Assembly: GCA_964605095.1 (NCBI GenBank)
Contig: CAZSBS010000232.1
Coordinates: forward strand, 1-7,823
Direction of reading: 5' to 3'
Length of the DNA stretch: 7,823 nt
Source of the DNA: JAUWQU01 sp964605095
Lineage (GTDB): Bacteria; Planctomycetota; Phycisphaerae; SM23-33
Shown here: positions 1 to 5,766 of the stretch, one piece after another
How the letters are laid out: every line of letters starts with the position of its first letter
Numbering within the stretch: the first letter of the stretch is position 1
Program-made: the position numbers and the translations under genes
The notes under the pieces: generated by a model
The model's input: only the letters and a program-made list of their open reading frames with translations
Told to the model about the DNA's origin: nothing
Databases searched by the model: none

Positions 1-464
1 CCGGGGCCGACAGCACCGAGATCAACCCCGAAACCGAGCATCCCGTCATCTCCATCCTGCCCGAGCAGAAGAAGATCGAGGGCCTCGGCGGCAACATGCG
101 CCTCGGCGGGCAGGATGTGGAACTGACGCCCGGCACGCTTGCATCCGAACTGTTCAAGGGCGCACGTGTAATCCGCCAGCGATTCCGCCACCGCTTCGAG
201 GTGGACCCGCGGTACGTCGAAACGTTGGAAACCGGCGGACTGATCTTCTCCGGCAAGCACCCGGTCCATCCGATCATGCAGGTCCTCGAATTGCCGCGCG
301 ACGTGCATCCGTACTTCGTGGCCGGGCAGTTCCACCCGGAACTCACCAGCCGGCCGCTCCACCCGCAACCAATGTTTGTCGGGCTAGTCGCAGCGGCGCT
401 GAAACAACCCTCCGCCAAGGCGGCCGCCGGCGCACCCGCGCCCGACCAGCCGGCGAAGGTGTGA
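1..464 (+). CDS. pyrG: CTP synthase, C-terminal part (5' end outside window)
   Basis: CTP synthase makes CTP from UTP, ATP and glutamine in the cytoplasm. Only the last 153 codons are present; the reading frame is open from base 3 and runs off the left edge. This part is the end of the class I glutamine amidotransferase domain. Family signatures seen are the 'HPVISILPEQ' segment, 'GGNMRLG', and near the end 'GQFHPELTSRP', which holds the His and Glu of the Cys-His-Glu triad (H111 and E113 of the visible fragment). The nucleophile Cys and the synthetase domain lie upstream of the window. The C-terminus is a short Ala/Pro-rich tail, normal for the family. It is a housekeeping gene, transcribed away from the left edge, with no apparent functional link to the microcompartment operon. 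Identification is firm. Confidence 0.96.
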   Translation, partial: GADSTEINPETEHPVISILPEQKKIEGLGGNMRLGGQDVELTPGTLASELFKGARVIRQRFRHRFEVDPRYVETLETGGLIFSGKHPVHPIMQVLELPRDVHPYFVAGQFHPELTSRPLHPQPMFVGLVAAALKQPSAKAAAGAPAPDQPAKV

Positions 465-481
465 GGCAGGAAGAAGATTTC

Positions 482-508
482 GCGCAGAGGGCGCAGAGGA
501 CGCGGAGG
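482..508. repeat. 9-bp tandem repeat, three units
   Basis: Three consecutive 9-bp units, gcgcagagg, gcgcagagg and acgcggagg, start 17 bp after the pyrG stop. The first two are identical and the third differs at two positions. Simple repeats of this kind are common in intergenic DNA of environmental planctomycete genomes (from memory, not checked). No coding potential. Confidence 0.7.
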
Positions 509-556
509 GGGAAGAAAAGGAAGTAGTAGTTAGTAGATAGGAAGCGGGAGGAAGTG
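505..556. repeat. Purine-rich intergenic repeat, copy 1
   Basis: An almost all-purine stretch containing the core agtagttagtag (525-536). The reverse complement of a closely similar tract lies at 1681-1743, with the same order of blocks (a G-run, then gaaaag, then the core, then taggaag and a purine tail). The two copies bracket the DUF1844 gene in inverted orientation. Probably a dispersed intergenic repeat; function unknown. Confidence 0.6.
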
Positions 557-578
557 CATCGAGTGTGTCTTTTTCCTT

Positions 579-596
579 AGCCCCGTGAACGGGGCT
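579..596. repeat. Intergenic hairpin downstream of pyrG
   Basis: A perfect 7-bp stem (agccccg / cggggct) with a 4-nt loop (tgaa), about 115 bp after the pyrG stop. A T-run lies upstream of it rather than downstream, so it does not look like a standard intrinsic terminator for pyrG. It resembles the other GC-rich palindromes scattered through this window. Confidence 0.6.
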
Positions 597-917
597 GCTT
601 ACCCTCTCACCTCACGAGATCTTAAAGGCCGGCACGCACGAACCCGCGCGCCGGTCCCAGGTCCGAAGGGCCGGCGGTCCCGGCGCGCCGGGAGGCGGTG
701 AGCGTACGCGCGAGCTCCCGGAACGGTGCCTTTCATCCAGAGCCCCGGCAGGGCGACGGCGAGGTGGACGGGCAGGGCGGAATCTCTTGCATGGCCGGTC
801 CAAATCCATCCCAGCGTGAACCTGCGGCTTGATTGCGGTAACGGAGTCGCTTATCCTTGCGGCATTGAAGTTGAGCATCTGGAATCTGAAATCTCAAGTT
901 TTAGATAAGCGAATCGC
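597..917. other. Gene-free stretch between pyrG and the DUF1844 gene
   Basis: No convincing gene is seen. Short open frames on both strands are Arg/Pro-rich and lack family features or good ribosome binding sites. Bases 678-693 are a perfect 16-bp palindrome (tcccggcgcgccggga). Towards the right end the DNA becomes less GC-rich (about 861-907), which would fit a promoter region for the downstream gene, but no convincing -35/-10 pair could be assigned. Confidence 0.5.
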
Positions 918-921
918 GAGG
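918..921 (+). promoter_or_regulatory. Ribosome binding site that fixes the DUF1844 gene start
   Basis: GAGG at 918-921 lies 6 nt before the ATG at 928. The reading frame is open further upstream (to an ATG at 829), but that extension is not preceded by a clear Shine-Dalgarno sequence and encodes residues unlike the family. The 928 start is therefore preferred. Confidence 0.65.
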
Positions 922-927
922 CATGGC

Positions 928-1467
928 ATGGCCGAGAACGAACAGGCACCGGGCGAGCAGAAACCGAAGATCATCGTCGACGACGACTGGAAGGCCCAGG
1001 CCAGGGCCGAGAAGGAAAAGCTCGCGCGGGAGGCCGAGCAGAAGAGCCAGCAAGCCGCAGCCGCCGGGCAGGTAACAGGCGGCGTGCCGGCCGGTGCGGC
1101 GCAGGCTCAGCCCGCCGGCGCCGGGGTCGGGGCGCCCACTCGCGAGGCCGCGGCCGCCAAGACGGCCCAGGCGCGACAACTGCCGCCGGCGAGCTTCGCC
1201 ACGCACGTCAACTCGGTTGTCACGCAGGTGTTCATGGCCCTTGGCGGCATGGAAGACCCCCGCACCAAGAAGCGCTACGTGGACCTCGACCTGGCCAAGT
1301 ACCACATCGACACGCTTACAATGATCGAGCAGAAGACCAAGGGCAACCTCACCGAAGACGAGAAGCGCCTTCTCGACCAGGGCCTCTACGAGTGCCGCAT
1401 GCAATACGTACACGTCGCCCAAAACGTGGTTGATATGACCGCGCCGGGCGCGGAGTTCGATCGGTAG
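928..1467 (+). CDS. DUF1844 domain protein
   Basis: A 179-residue protein of unknown function. Residues 14-22 read 'KIIVDDDWK', a short N-terminal motif I associate with planctomycete DUF1844 proteins, followed by a charged stretch (22-40). An Ala/Gly/Gln/Pro-rich, probably disordered linker spans about 40-85. The DUF1844 domain occupies about 88-165: 'ASFATHVNSVVTQVFMALGG', then 'DLDLAKYHIDTLTMIEQKTKGN', 'LTEDEKRLLDQGLYECRMQYV'. It is predicted helical and has no membrane segment or signal peptide. DUF1844 proteins are small, widespread and uncharacterised. The gene follows pyrG on the same strand but 463 bp away, so it probably has its own promoter. It converges on the microcompartment operon and is probably unrelated to it. 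Family assignment is good; function is unknown. Confidence 0.85.
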   Translation: MAENEQAPGEQKPKIIVDDDWKAQARAEKEKLAREAEQKSQQAAAAGQVTGGVPAGAAQAQPAGAGVGAPTREAAAAKTAQARQLPPASFATHVNSVVTQVFMALGGMEDPRTKKRYVDLDLAKYHIDTLTMIEQKTKGNLTEDEKRLLDQGLYECRMQYVHVAQNVVDMTAPGAEFDR

Positions 1468-1500
1468 GCTGTGAACTCCAGGAATCAATGCTCTTATAGA

Positions 1501-1577
1501 AAGAGCCCTGAAGGACGACAGAGAGCAAACAGAATTGCCTGACTGTGGGTGTTCTCTGTCGCCCCTACGGGGCTCTT
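1501..1577. repeat. Long imperfect inverted repeat (77 bp)
   Basis: Nested complementary arms: 1501-1508 (aagagccc) pairs with 1570-1577 (gggctctt). Bases 1516-1526 (cgacagagagc) pair with 1551-1561 with one G-U. Bases 1529-1532 (acag) pair with 1543-1546 (ctgt). As RNA this would be one long interrupted hairpin starting 34 nt after the DUF1844 stop. It competes with the local hairpin at 1561-1573. It could be a 3' UTR structure or a small palindromic repeat element. Confidence 0.6.
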
Positions 1578-1582
1578 GTTCT
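1561..1582 (+). terminator. Possible terminator of the DUF1844 gene
   Basis: A 5-bp GC stem (gcccc / ggggc) with a 3-nt loop, followed by the T-rich tail tcttgttct. The stem is short and the T-run is broken, so this is only moderate evidence. It lies in the convergent region between the DUF1844 gene and the microcompartment operon. Confidence 0.4.
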
Positions 1583-1615
1583 AAAAAACCATCCACCGGG
1601 GGCTTACGCCCCCGG
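1583..1615 (-). terminator. Probable terminator of the microcompartment operon
   Basis: Reading on the minus strand, a perfect 8-bp GC-rich stem (ccgggggc / gcccccgg, bases 1596-1615, 4-nt loop) is followed after 7 nt by six T residues (bases 1588-1583). It lies about 130 nt beyond the aldolase stop. The gap between stem and T-run is longer than in textbook terminators, so confidence is moderate. Confidence 0.5.
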
Positions 1616-1627
1616 CCAAATGCTATC

Positions 1628-1640
1628 GGCCCTTCGGGCC
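1628..1640. repeat. GC-rich hairpin in the convergent region
   Basis: A 5-bp stem (ggccc / gggcc) with loop ttc. It is the third short GC hairpin in a row (with 1561-1573 and 1596-1615), all with 3-4 nt loops, giving the region the look of a REP-like cluster. Confidence 0.5.
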
Positions 1641-1680
1641 TAAAGAGCCGGTCAGTTTGCGTGACTACCGCTGCCCATTG

Positions 1681-1743
1681 TCTCTTCTTCTTCCTACTTC
1701 CTAACTACTAACTACTTCTTACTTCTTTTCTCTCCCCCTCCCC
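1681..1743. repeat. Polypyrimidine intergenic repeat, copy 2 (inverted)
   Basis: An almost all-pyrimidine tract on the plus strand that ends directly at the aldolase stop codon. Its reverse complement matches the purine tract at 505-556; the shared core is ctactaactact at 1705-1716. In the operon transcript it would form a purine-rich 3' UTR just after the last stop codon. Confidence 0.6.
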
Positions 1744-2727
1744 TCACCCTGCGCCTAGTTGGATGATCTTGTCGGCGATGATCTGCACGAGGCGTTCGGC
1801 CTCATCATCGGCGGCGCGTTTGCGGGCGGTGGCGCTGGATGCGCCTAGGTACTCGGCGCCGGGTATCGTCCGCCCGGCCACAACGGCGGGGAATCGCGGC
1901 AGGCTCTTGTGCTCCGGCTGGGGCTGGCCCTGCTGGCTGGGCAGGTCGGCGATGCCGCTGCCGCGCCCGTGGCCGTCGGCGCCCACCTGGTGCTGCGGGA
2001 TCGGCTGGGTGCTGAAGCCCTTGAGGAACTCGTCGCTGCCGCCCAGCGTGCATTGTTCGCCCTGGCATTCCAGCCGCTCGTCCGGGATGCCGAACTTCCT
2101 CTTGAGGTCCAGCAACTCGCGGACCTTGGGCTCGGATATCTGCTGGACCTTGCCGATCTGCTTGGCCAGGAGGAGGATCTGGCAGTACATGTCGAGCGTC
2201 TCGAGGTGGAAGTAGGCGTGCTCGAGGTCTTTGTCGCAGGCGACCGCGCCGTGGTTGGCCAGAAGGATGGTGTTGCACTTGCGCCGCAGGTGCGGAAGGA
2301 TCGTCTCGGCGAAGTCCTTGCCGCCGGGCGTGTCGTACTCGGCGATCGGCACCCGTCCGATGAGTATCTCCACCTCCGGCAGGATGTTGCTAGGCACGTC
2401 CATGCCAGCCACCGCGAAGGCCGTCGCGTAAGGCGGGTGCGCGTGGGCGACCGCGTTTATGTCCGGCAGCTCGTGGAATATCTCCAGGTGCAGCAGTATC
2501 TCGCTGGTTCGCGGCTTGGAGCCGCCGATCTGCTTGCCGGCGGCGTCCACGGTGGCGATGTCGTCGGGCTTGAGGAAGCCCTTCGAGACGCCCGTGGGCG
2601 TACACAGAAAACGCCCGCCGCCCATGCGATACGAGATGTTGCCGTCGTTGGCGGCGACGTAGCCCTTATTGTACATACGCCGGCCCAGCTCGCAGATCAA
2701 CTTCTTGATTTCGAATTCGCTTACCAT
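1744..2727 (-). CDS. Class II aldolase (L-fuculose/L-rhamnulose-phosphate aldolase type), microcompartment cargo
   Basis: A zinc-dependent class II aldolase of the FucA/RhaD/adducin family, 327 aa. It would cleave L-fuculose-1-P or L-rhamnulose-1-P to DHAP and L-lactaldehyde. The catalytic domain covers about residues 1-215: 'NDGNISYR' (27-34), 'TPTGVSKG' (43-50), a Ser-Glu at 75-76 matching the FucA catalytic Glu73 region, 'HAH' (95-97) and 'NHG' (158-160), which supply the three zinc-binding His (95, 97, 159). FucA is about 215 aa, so about 110 residues are extra. These form a Gly/Gln/Pro-rich linker (about 225-300) and a terminal amphipathic helix (about 305-325, 'DDEAERLVQIIADKIIQL'). PVM-type aldolases are known to carry a C-terminal encapsulation peptide, so this is probably lumenal cargo. 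ATG start with GGAG 6 nt upstream. Last gene of the operon, 15 nt after BMC-P 3. The exact sugar substrate cannot be read from sequence. Confidence 0.92.
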   Translation of the reverse strand: MVSEFEIKKLICELGRRMYNKGYVAANDGNISYRMGGGRFLCTPTGVSKGFLKPDDIATVDAAGKQIGGSKPRTSEILLHLEIFHELPDINAVAHAHPPYATAFAVAGMDVPSNILPEVEILIGRVPIAEYDTPGGKDFAETILPHLRRKCNTILLANHGAVACDKDLEHAYFHLETLDMYCQILLLAKQIGKVQQISEPKVRELLDLKRKFGIPDERLECQGEQCTLGGSDEFLKGFSTQPIPQHQVGADGHGRGSGIADLPSQQGQPQPEHKSLPRFPAVVAGRTIPGAEYLGASSATARKRAADDEAERLVQIIADKIIQLGAG

Positions 2728-2742
2728 TGTTTGCTCCGTGTG

Positions 2743-3045
2743 CTATCGGGGCACTTCCAGCACAGGCTGGAAGTGTACCCGTTCCAGGATACATGCGTTG
2801 TACGCGTTAAACGGGACCTTCTTCGGCCAGAACGGCGCCGCGGCCTCCGTGCCCTCGACCATGCCGATGAGGTCGCCCTCGCGGGCGGCGAGGCTGTCGT
2901 AGACGACCTCGGATTCCTCGTTGCCTTCATTGACGCCCGCCAGCGAGCCGCGGTTGAGCGTGCGGACGAGCAGGTACGTCCCGGCCGGCAACTCCGGGAG
3001 CTGCCTGACGAGCGTCACCTTGCCCACTACTCTCGCTATCCGCAT
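2743..3045 (-). CDS. EutN/CcmL-family BMC-P vertex protein 3
   Basis: A 100-residue pentameric microcompartment shell protein that caps shell vertices. It starts with the family's typical first strand, 'MRIARVVGKVTL', followed by 'GTYLLVRTLNRGSLAG', and has 'VVYDSLAAREGDLIGMVEG' where EutN/CcmL proteins have a D-x-(L/I)-G-A-G-x-G stretch. It is the most divergent of the three BMC-P proteins here: the canonical DSLGAG is DSLAAR. It has a family-length core and a C-terminal part ('NAYNACILERV') matching the last strand. It starts only 4 nt after the RpiB-like gene's stop and ends 15 nt before the aldolase, so it is probably translationally coupled to both. The Shine-Dalgarno sequence is weak (an AGGG about 9 nt upstream). 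Confidence 0.9.
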   Translation of the reverse strand: MRIARVVGKVTLVRQLPELPAGTYLLVRTLNRGSLAGVNEGNEESEVVYDSLAAREGDLIGMVEGTEAAAPFWPKKVPFNAYNACILERVHFQPVLEVPR

Positions 3046-3049
3046 GGCG

Positions 3050-3943
3050 CTAGGCCCTTTCCAGTTTCTCTACTTCACCGATGAGCGTCTCGGCGTTGCC
3101 CTTGGTGGCTCTCGGACCGGCGAACATTCGAAGCATGGTCCGGACTTCGTGGAACGTCGCCGACGAGTGCTCCAGCACGAGCACGTTCGGCGCCAGCCGG
3201 GCCATCGCCAACGCCAGGCCCTCCGGGCGGATGCCCTGCACGGCCCGTATGCCGCGGACCTTGTTGGCCAGGACCACCGCGTCGGCGGCAAGCGGGACCA
3301 TCACCACGCCGCCGGAAACGCCGCCGGAAACGACCGCCTCGCACAGCGTCCGCGTGTTGACAATCCAGCAGTCCGTCCGGTTGAAGTCGAAGGCGATTAT
3401 CTTGTCCCGCTCCAGGCTGTCGAGCGTGCGGCGGACCAGTTCGTTCGGCTTGTACATCACCAGCCCGAGCGCGGCGGTTGCGGCCCCGGCCGGCGTTTGT
3501 AGTGTGCCCGTAAGGGCATCTTCGGGCCCATAACGCCTTACGGCGTCACTACGAGCCAAGCCATCCGGCGACGCCAACTGCCTTGGCTGCTTGCGGACCG
3601 CCATGTGGCGCTCGTCGGCGAGGTCCATCGCCGCCGGGGTAAGAAACTCATTGTGCGCCAAATCGATCGTCCGGCCCTGCCCGGAGTCGCCGGCGAGCCT
3701 TTGCTGCAGCATATCAGCCGTCAGGAAGACCTTTCGCGGCGCGTCGGCGGGACGGGTTCCGGCGTGCCGAGCCTCCGGCTGGGCTTGCGGCGCGGCGGCG
3801 ACCGGCTGGGTGCGCGTTTGCGGTGCGGGGGTTTCCACGGCCTCGACCTTGGCCCGCGGAGCGGGCAGCCCAGCGCCGAGGCCACGCGATTGAATCGCGG
3901 CCAGGACTTCCCGTACGATGTCGTCAAGCACCTTGTCCGTCAC
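3050..3943 (-). CDS. RpiB-like protein with lost catalytic residues, putative microcompartment cargo
   Basis: A 297-aa protein with a composite build. Residues 1-18 ('VTDKVLDDIVREVLAAIQ') form an amphipathic helix like an encapsulation peptide. An Ala/Pro/Gln-rich linker follows (about 20-68). Residues 72-117 contain 'VFLTADMLQQRL' and 'LTPAAMDLADERHM', resembling the start of EutT-type proteins. Residues about 155-285 resemble the RpiB/LacAB sugar-phosphate isomerase fold, best seen in 'CEAVVSGGVSGGVVM', 'ANKVRGIRA' and 'PNVLVL'. The RpiB catalytic CGTG loop reads VPLA (216-219), the active-site His region has Arg (about 249), and the N-terminal SDHAG motif is not recognisable. It is therefore unlikely to be an active isomerase. 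The start is GTG at 3943, with TGAGGA 8 nt upstream overlapping the BMC-P 2 stop; an ATG at 3982 would overlap that gene out of frame and has no such site. Codons 131-149 come from a palindromic insert. Function unknown; a structural or regulatory lumen role is possible. Confidence 0.75.
   Translation of the reverse strand: MTDKVLDDIVREVLAAIQSRGLGAGLPAPRAKVEAVETPAPQTRTQPVAAAPQAQPEARHAGTRPADAPRKVFLTADMLQQRLAGDSGQGRTIDLAHNEFLTPAAMDLADERHMAVRKQPRQLASPDGLARSDAVRRYGPEDALTGTLQTPAGAATAALGLVMYKPNELVRRTLDSLERDKIIAFDFNRTDCWIVNTRTLCEAVVSGGVSGGVVMVPLAADAVVLANKVRGIRAVQGIRPEGLALAMARLAPNVLVLEHSSATFHEVRTMLRMFAGPRATKGNAETLIGEVEKLERA
3499..3552. repeat. 54-bp palindromic element inserted in frame in the RpiB-like gene
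   Basis: Terminal inverted repeats gtagtg (3499-3504) and cactac (3547-3552) enclose two hairpins: tgccc-gtaa-gggca (3505-3518) and cgcc-ttac-ggcg (3534-3545), with a palindromic gggccc (3524-3529) between them. The length, 54 bp, is a multiple of three, so the host frame is kept. On the minus strand it encodes a charged segment ('SDAVRRYGPEDALTGTL') between two domains. It has the look of the intergenic palindromes elsewhere in the window. Confidence 0.7.
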
Positions 3944-3951
3944 GCCATTTG

Positions 3952-3957
3952 TCCTCA
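3952..3957 (-). promoter_or_regulatory. Ribosome binding site that fixes the GTG start of the RpiB-like gene
   Basis: TGAGGA on the minus strand overlaps the TGA stop of BMC-P 2 and lies 8 nt before GTG at 3943. This overlap supports translational coupling and a GTG rather than the upstream ATG start. Confidence 0.65.
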
Positions 3958-4209
3958 ATCGATCAGCCCGATCACAGCCCATCGCATCGGCGTGGTGTTC
4001 TCGCCGACCATCTCTCGTGTGCTCTTGCCGTCGTTGCTTATCAGCACTTCGCTGCCGTGCCCGGCCCCGAGTGAGTCTATGGCAAGCAGAGGGTCACCGT
4101 CCGCCCTGCCATTCACGTCGAGCGGCTGGACTATCAGCAGCTTCCAGCCCTTCATCGAAGGATGCCGGATCGTCGCCGTAGCCGTGCCTTCCACTATGCC
4201 GCGAAGCAT
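3955..4209 (-). CDS. EutN/CcmL-family BMC-P vertex protein 2
   Basis: A compact 84-residue pentameric shell protein. Family features in order: first strand 'MLRGIVEGTATATI', then 'GWKLLIVQPLD', the conserved 'LLAIDSLGAGHGSEVLIS' segment that shapes the pentamer (DSLGAG), and the last strand 'RWAVIGLID', which ends the protein with no tail. It starts 3 nt after the aldehyde dehydrogenase stop, so its translation is probably coupled to that gene, and its stop overlaps the ribosome binding site of the RpiB-like gene. Identification is firm; which vertices or positions it occupies relative to its two paralogues cannot be told. Confidence 0.94.
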   Translation of the reverse strand: MLRGIVEGTATATIRHPSMKGWKLLIVQPLDVNGRADGDPLLAIDSLGAGHGSEVLISNDGKSTREMVGENTTPMRWAVIGLID

Positions 4210-4212
4210 GTC

Positions 4213-5691
4213 TCAGATGATCCTCAGATTGTCCACCATCACGCAGCGGCGCAGGCGGGTGTACGTAAGGGGCGTGGCGATTCCTTCGCCGGTCGAGCAC
4301 GCGATGGAGTAGCTGCCGTAGCCCTCGCCGCCCCCGCCGTTGCCCGCTACCGACGGGCCATTCTTCACGAAAATCGTCGTGTCCACCGCCTTGCCCATGT
4401 ATGTCATGTGGTCCACCAGCCGCGAGTGAATCACGGCCGTGTGGCCGAAACCGTGCTCGGCCTGGCAGGCCAGCTCAACGGCCTGCTCGAAGCTCTCGCA
4501 CTTGACGAATGGCATGATGGGCATCATCTGCTCGGCCTGGACGAACGGATGTTCGCTTGTGGTCTGGCCGAAGAGCATTCGGCACCCGGCCGGGACGTTC
4601 AGGCCGATCGCCGCGGCCAGCGTTTGCGGCTCGGCGCCGACGAACTTGCGGTTGGCGTGCGGGTGCTCGCCGCCCTTGCCGCCCTCGATCGCAAGCGCCG
4701 CGAGCTGGTCCATCTGCTTCTCGGTGAGTCTGACGGCCCCGACGGCCTCCATCGCCGCCATCATGCGGTCCCACACGCCCGCCACCACAAAGACCTCCTT
4801 CTCCGACAGGCACAGGAGGTTGTTGTCATAACTGGCGCCCTCGAGGATGCAGCGCGCGGCGTTGTCGATGTCGGCTGACTCGTCGACGACCACCGGCGGG
4901 TTGCCGGGTCCGGCGCAGATGGCCCGTTTGCCGGACTTCATCGCCGCAGCCACAACGCCGGGGCCACCCGTGATCGACAGCATCCTGACGCCCGGATGGT
5001 GGAAGATTTCCCCGGCCGACTCCAGCGTCGGCTCGGTGATAACGCAGATGAGGTTGTCGATGCCGATCTTTTCGTAGATGGCCTGGTTGAACAGCTTGGC
5101 GCCGTAGGCCGCGATCTTCTTGCCGCCGGGGTGCGGGTTGACCACCAGGCTGTTGCCCGCGGCGATCATGTTCACGGCGTTATTGGCCATCGTCGGCAGC
5201 GAGTGGGTCACGGGCGTCACCACGCCGATAACGCCCCACGGCGCGTGCTCCTCCAGCGTTATGCCGTGGTCGCCGCTGAAGCACTCGGTCTTCATGAACT
5301 CCGTGCCGAGAGCGATCTTGCCGACCGCGAGCATCTTCTCGGCCTTGTGAGGCCGATGCCCGATGCGGGTCTCCTCGTACTCCATGTCGCCAAGCTCGGC
5401 GGCCTGCTCGGTGCATATCCGCCGAATGATGCCGCAAACGATCTCTCGCTGGGCCATCGACCGCCGCATCAAAGCACGCTGGGCGACCGTGGCGGCCGCG
5501 ACGGCCTCGTCGACGGATGTGAACTGCCCGAACCTGCTGGCTGCGCCGCCGGCGCCGAAAGTCACGGCGCTGACCGGCGCCGAGGCGGTCTTTCCCGCCA
5601 CCGGCACGGCCCGGCTGCCCCAACCCTTCTGCACGTGCTCCAGAACGCTCTGGACCATCTCTCGGAACAACTGTTCATTGACCTGTGTCAT
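4213..5691 (-). CDS. CoA-acylating aldehyde dehydrogenase (PduP/EutE-like), microcompartment cargo
   Basis: A 492-aa NAD-dependent aldehyde dehydrogenase that would oxidise the lumen aldehyde (lactaldehyde expected) to its acyl-CoA. The N-terminus 'VNEQLFREMVQSVLEHVQ' (4-21) is an amphipathic helix followed by a Gly/Ala/Pro/Val linker (about 22-53), as in encapsulated PduP-type enzymes. The catalytic domain follows: 'EEHAPWGVIGVVTPVTHSLP' (147-166), 'AAGNSLVVNPHPGGKK' (177-192), 'SITGGPGVV' (239-247), 'AGPGNPPVVVDESADI' (260-275), and the catalytic Cys294 in 'NNLLCLSEKE'. The C-terminal 'NGGGGEGYGSYSIACSTGEG' is typical of the acylating branch. Length matches the family. ATG start with AGGAG 6 nt upstream. 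It lies between BMC-P 1 and BMC-P 2. PVM loci carry one such enzyme; substrate choice is inferred from the neighbouring aldolase. Confidence 0.94.
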   Translation of the reverse strand: MTQVNEQLFREMVQSVLEHVQKGWGSRAVPVAGKTASAPVSAVTFGAGGAASRFGQFTSVDEAVAAATVAQRALMRRSMAQREIVCGIIRRICTEQAAELGDMEYEETRIGHRPHKAEKMLAVGKIALGTEFMKTECFSGDHGITLEEHAPWGVIGVVTPVTHSLPTMANNAVNMIAAGNSLVVNPHPGGKKIAAYGAKLFNQAIYEKIGIDNLICVITEPTLESAGEIFHHPGVRMLSITGGPGVVAAAMKSGKRAICAGPGNPPVVVDESADIDNAARCILEGASYDNNLLCLSEKEVFVVAGVWDRMMAAMEAVGAVRLTEKQMDQLAALAIEGGKGGEHPHANRKFVGAEPQTLAAAIGLNVPAGCRMLFGQTTSEHPFVQAEQMMPIMPFVKCESFEQAVELACQAEHGFGHTAVIHSRLVDHMTYMGKAVDTTIFVKNGPSVAGNGGGGEGYGSYSIACSTGEGIATPLTYTRLRRCVMVDNLRII

Positions 5692-5703
5692 GGTTCGCTC
5701 CTG

Positions 5704-5715
5704 CCGGACGTCCGG
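5704..5715. repeat. 12-bp perfect palindrome just upstream of the dehydrogenase ribosome binding site
   Basis: ccggacgtccgg, a perfect palindrome ending one base before the AGGAG at 5698-5702. It could fold as a tiny hairpin or be a protein-binding half-site pair; neither can be shown from sequence. Confidence 0.4.
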
Positions 5716-5748
5716 TTAGTCTTCGTCCGCCTGCGCCGTAGCGGCCCT

Positions 5749-5766
5749 GGCCGGGCCCGCCCGGCC
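5749..5766 (-). repeat. GC hairpin abutting the BMC-P 1 stop codon
   Basis: A perfect 7-bp stem (ggccggg / cccggcc) with a 4-nt loop lies directly after the TAA of BMC-P 1 and before the aldehyde dehydrogenase gene. It is not followed by a T-run on the minus strand, so it is not a standard terminator. Possible roles are RNA stability or partial attenuation inside the operon. Confidence 0.6.

Noticed and set aside
880..907. Possible promoter tggaat (880-885) with tagata (902-907), 16-bp spacing, before the DUF1844 gene
   Set aside because: The hexamers match the consensus poorly and planctomycete promoters are not well defined, so it is not supportable as a feature.
612..908. Short open frames on both strands between pyrG and the DUF1844 gene
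   Set aside because: Arg/Pro-rich translations with no family features and no convincing ribosome binding sites, lying over palindromic DNA.
829..927. N-terminal extension of the DUF1844 protein from an ATG at 829
   Set aside because: No clear Shine-Dalgarno sequence there, while 928 has GAGG at 6 nt and gives the expected N-terminus.
901..1596. 231-codon minus-strand frame opposite the DUF1844 gene
   Set aside because: The plus-strand protein matches a known family over its conserved domain; the opposite frame is low-complexity Leu/Gly/Arg.
1561..1640. CRISPR-like array from the row of short hairpins
   Set aside because: The hairpins differ in sequence and spacing, there are no repeated direct units with unique spacers, and no cas gene is in the window.
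1909..3084. 391-codon open frame on the plus strand opposite the aldolase and BMC-P 3 genes
   Set aside because: It is antisense to clearly recognised genes, and its Arg/Leu/Val/Asp-rich translation shows no family features. Long antisense frames are expected in GC-rich DNA.
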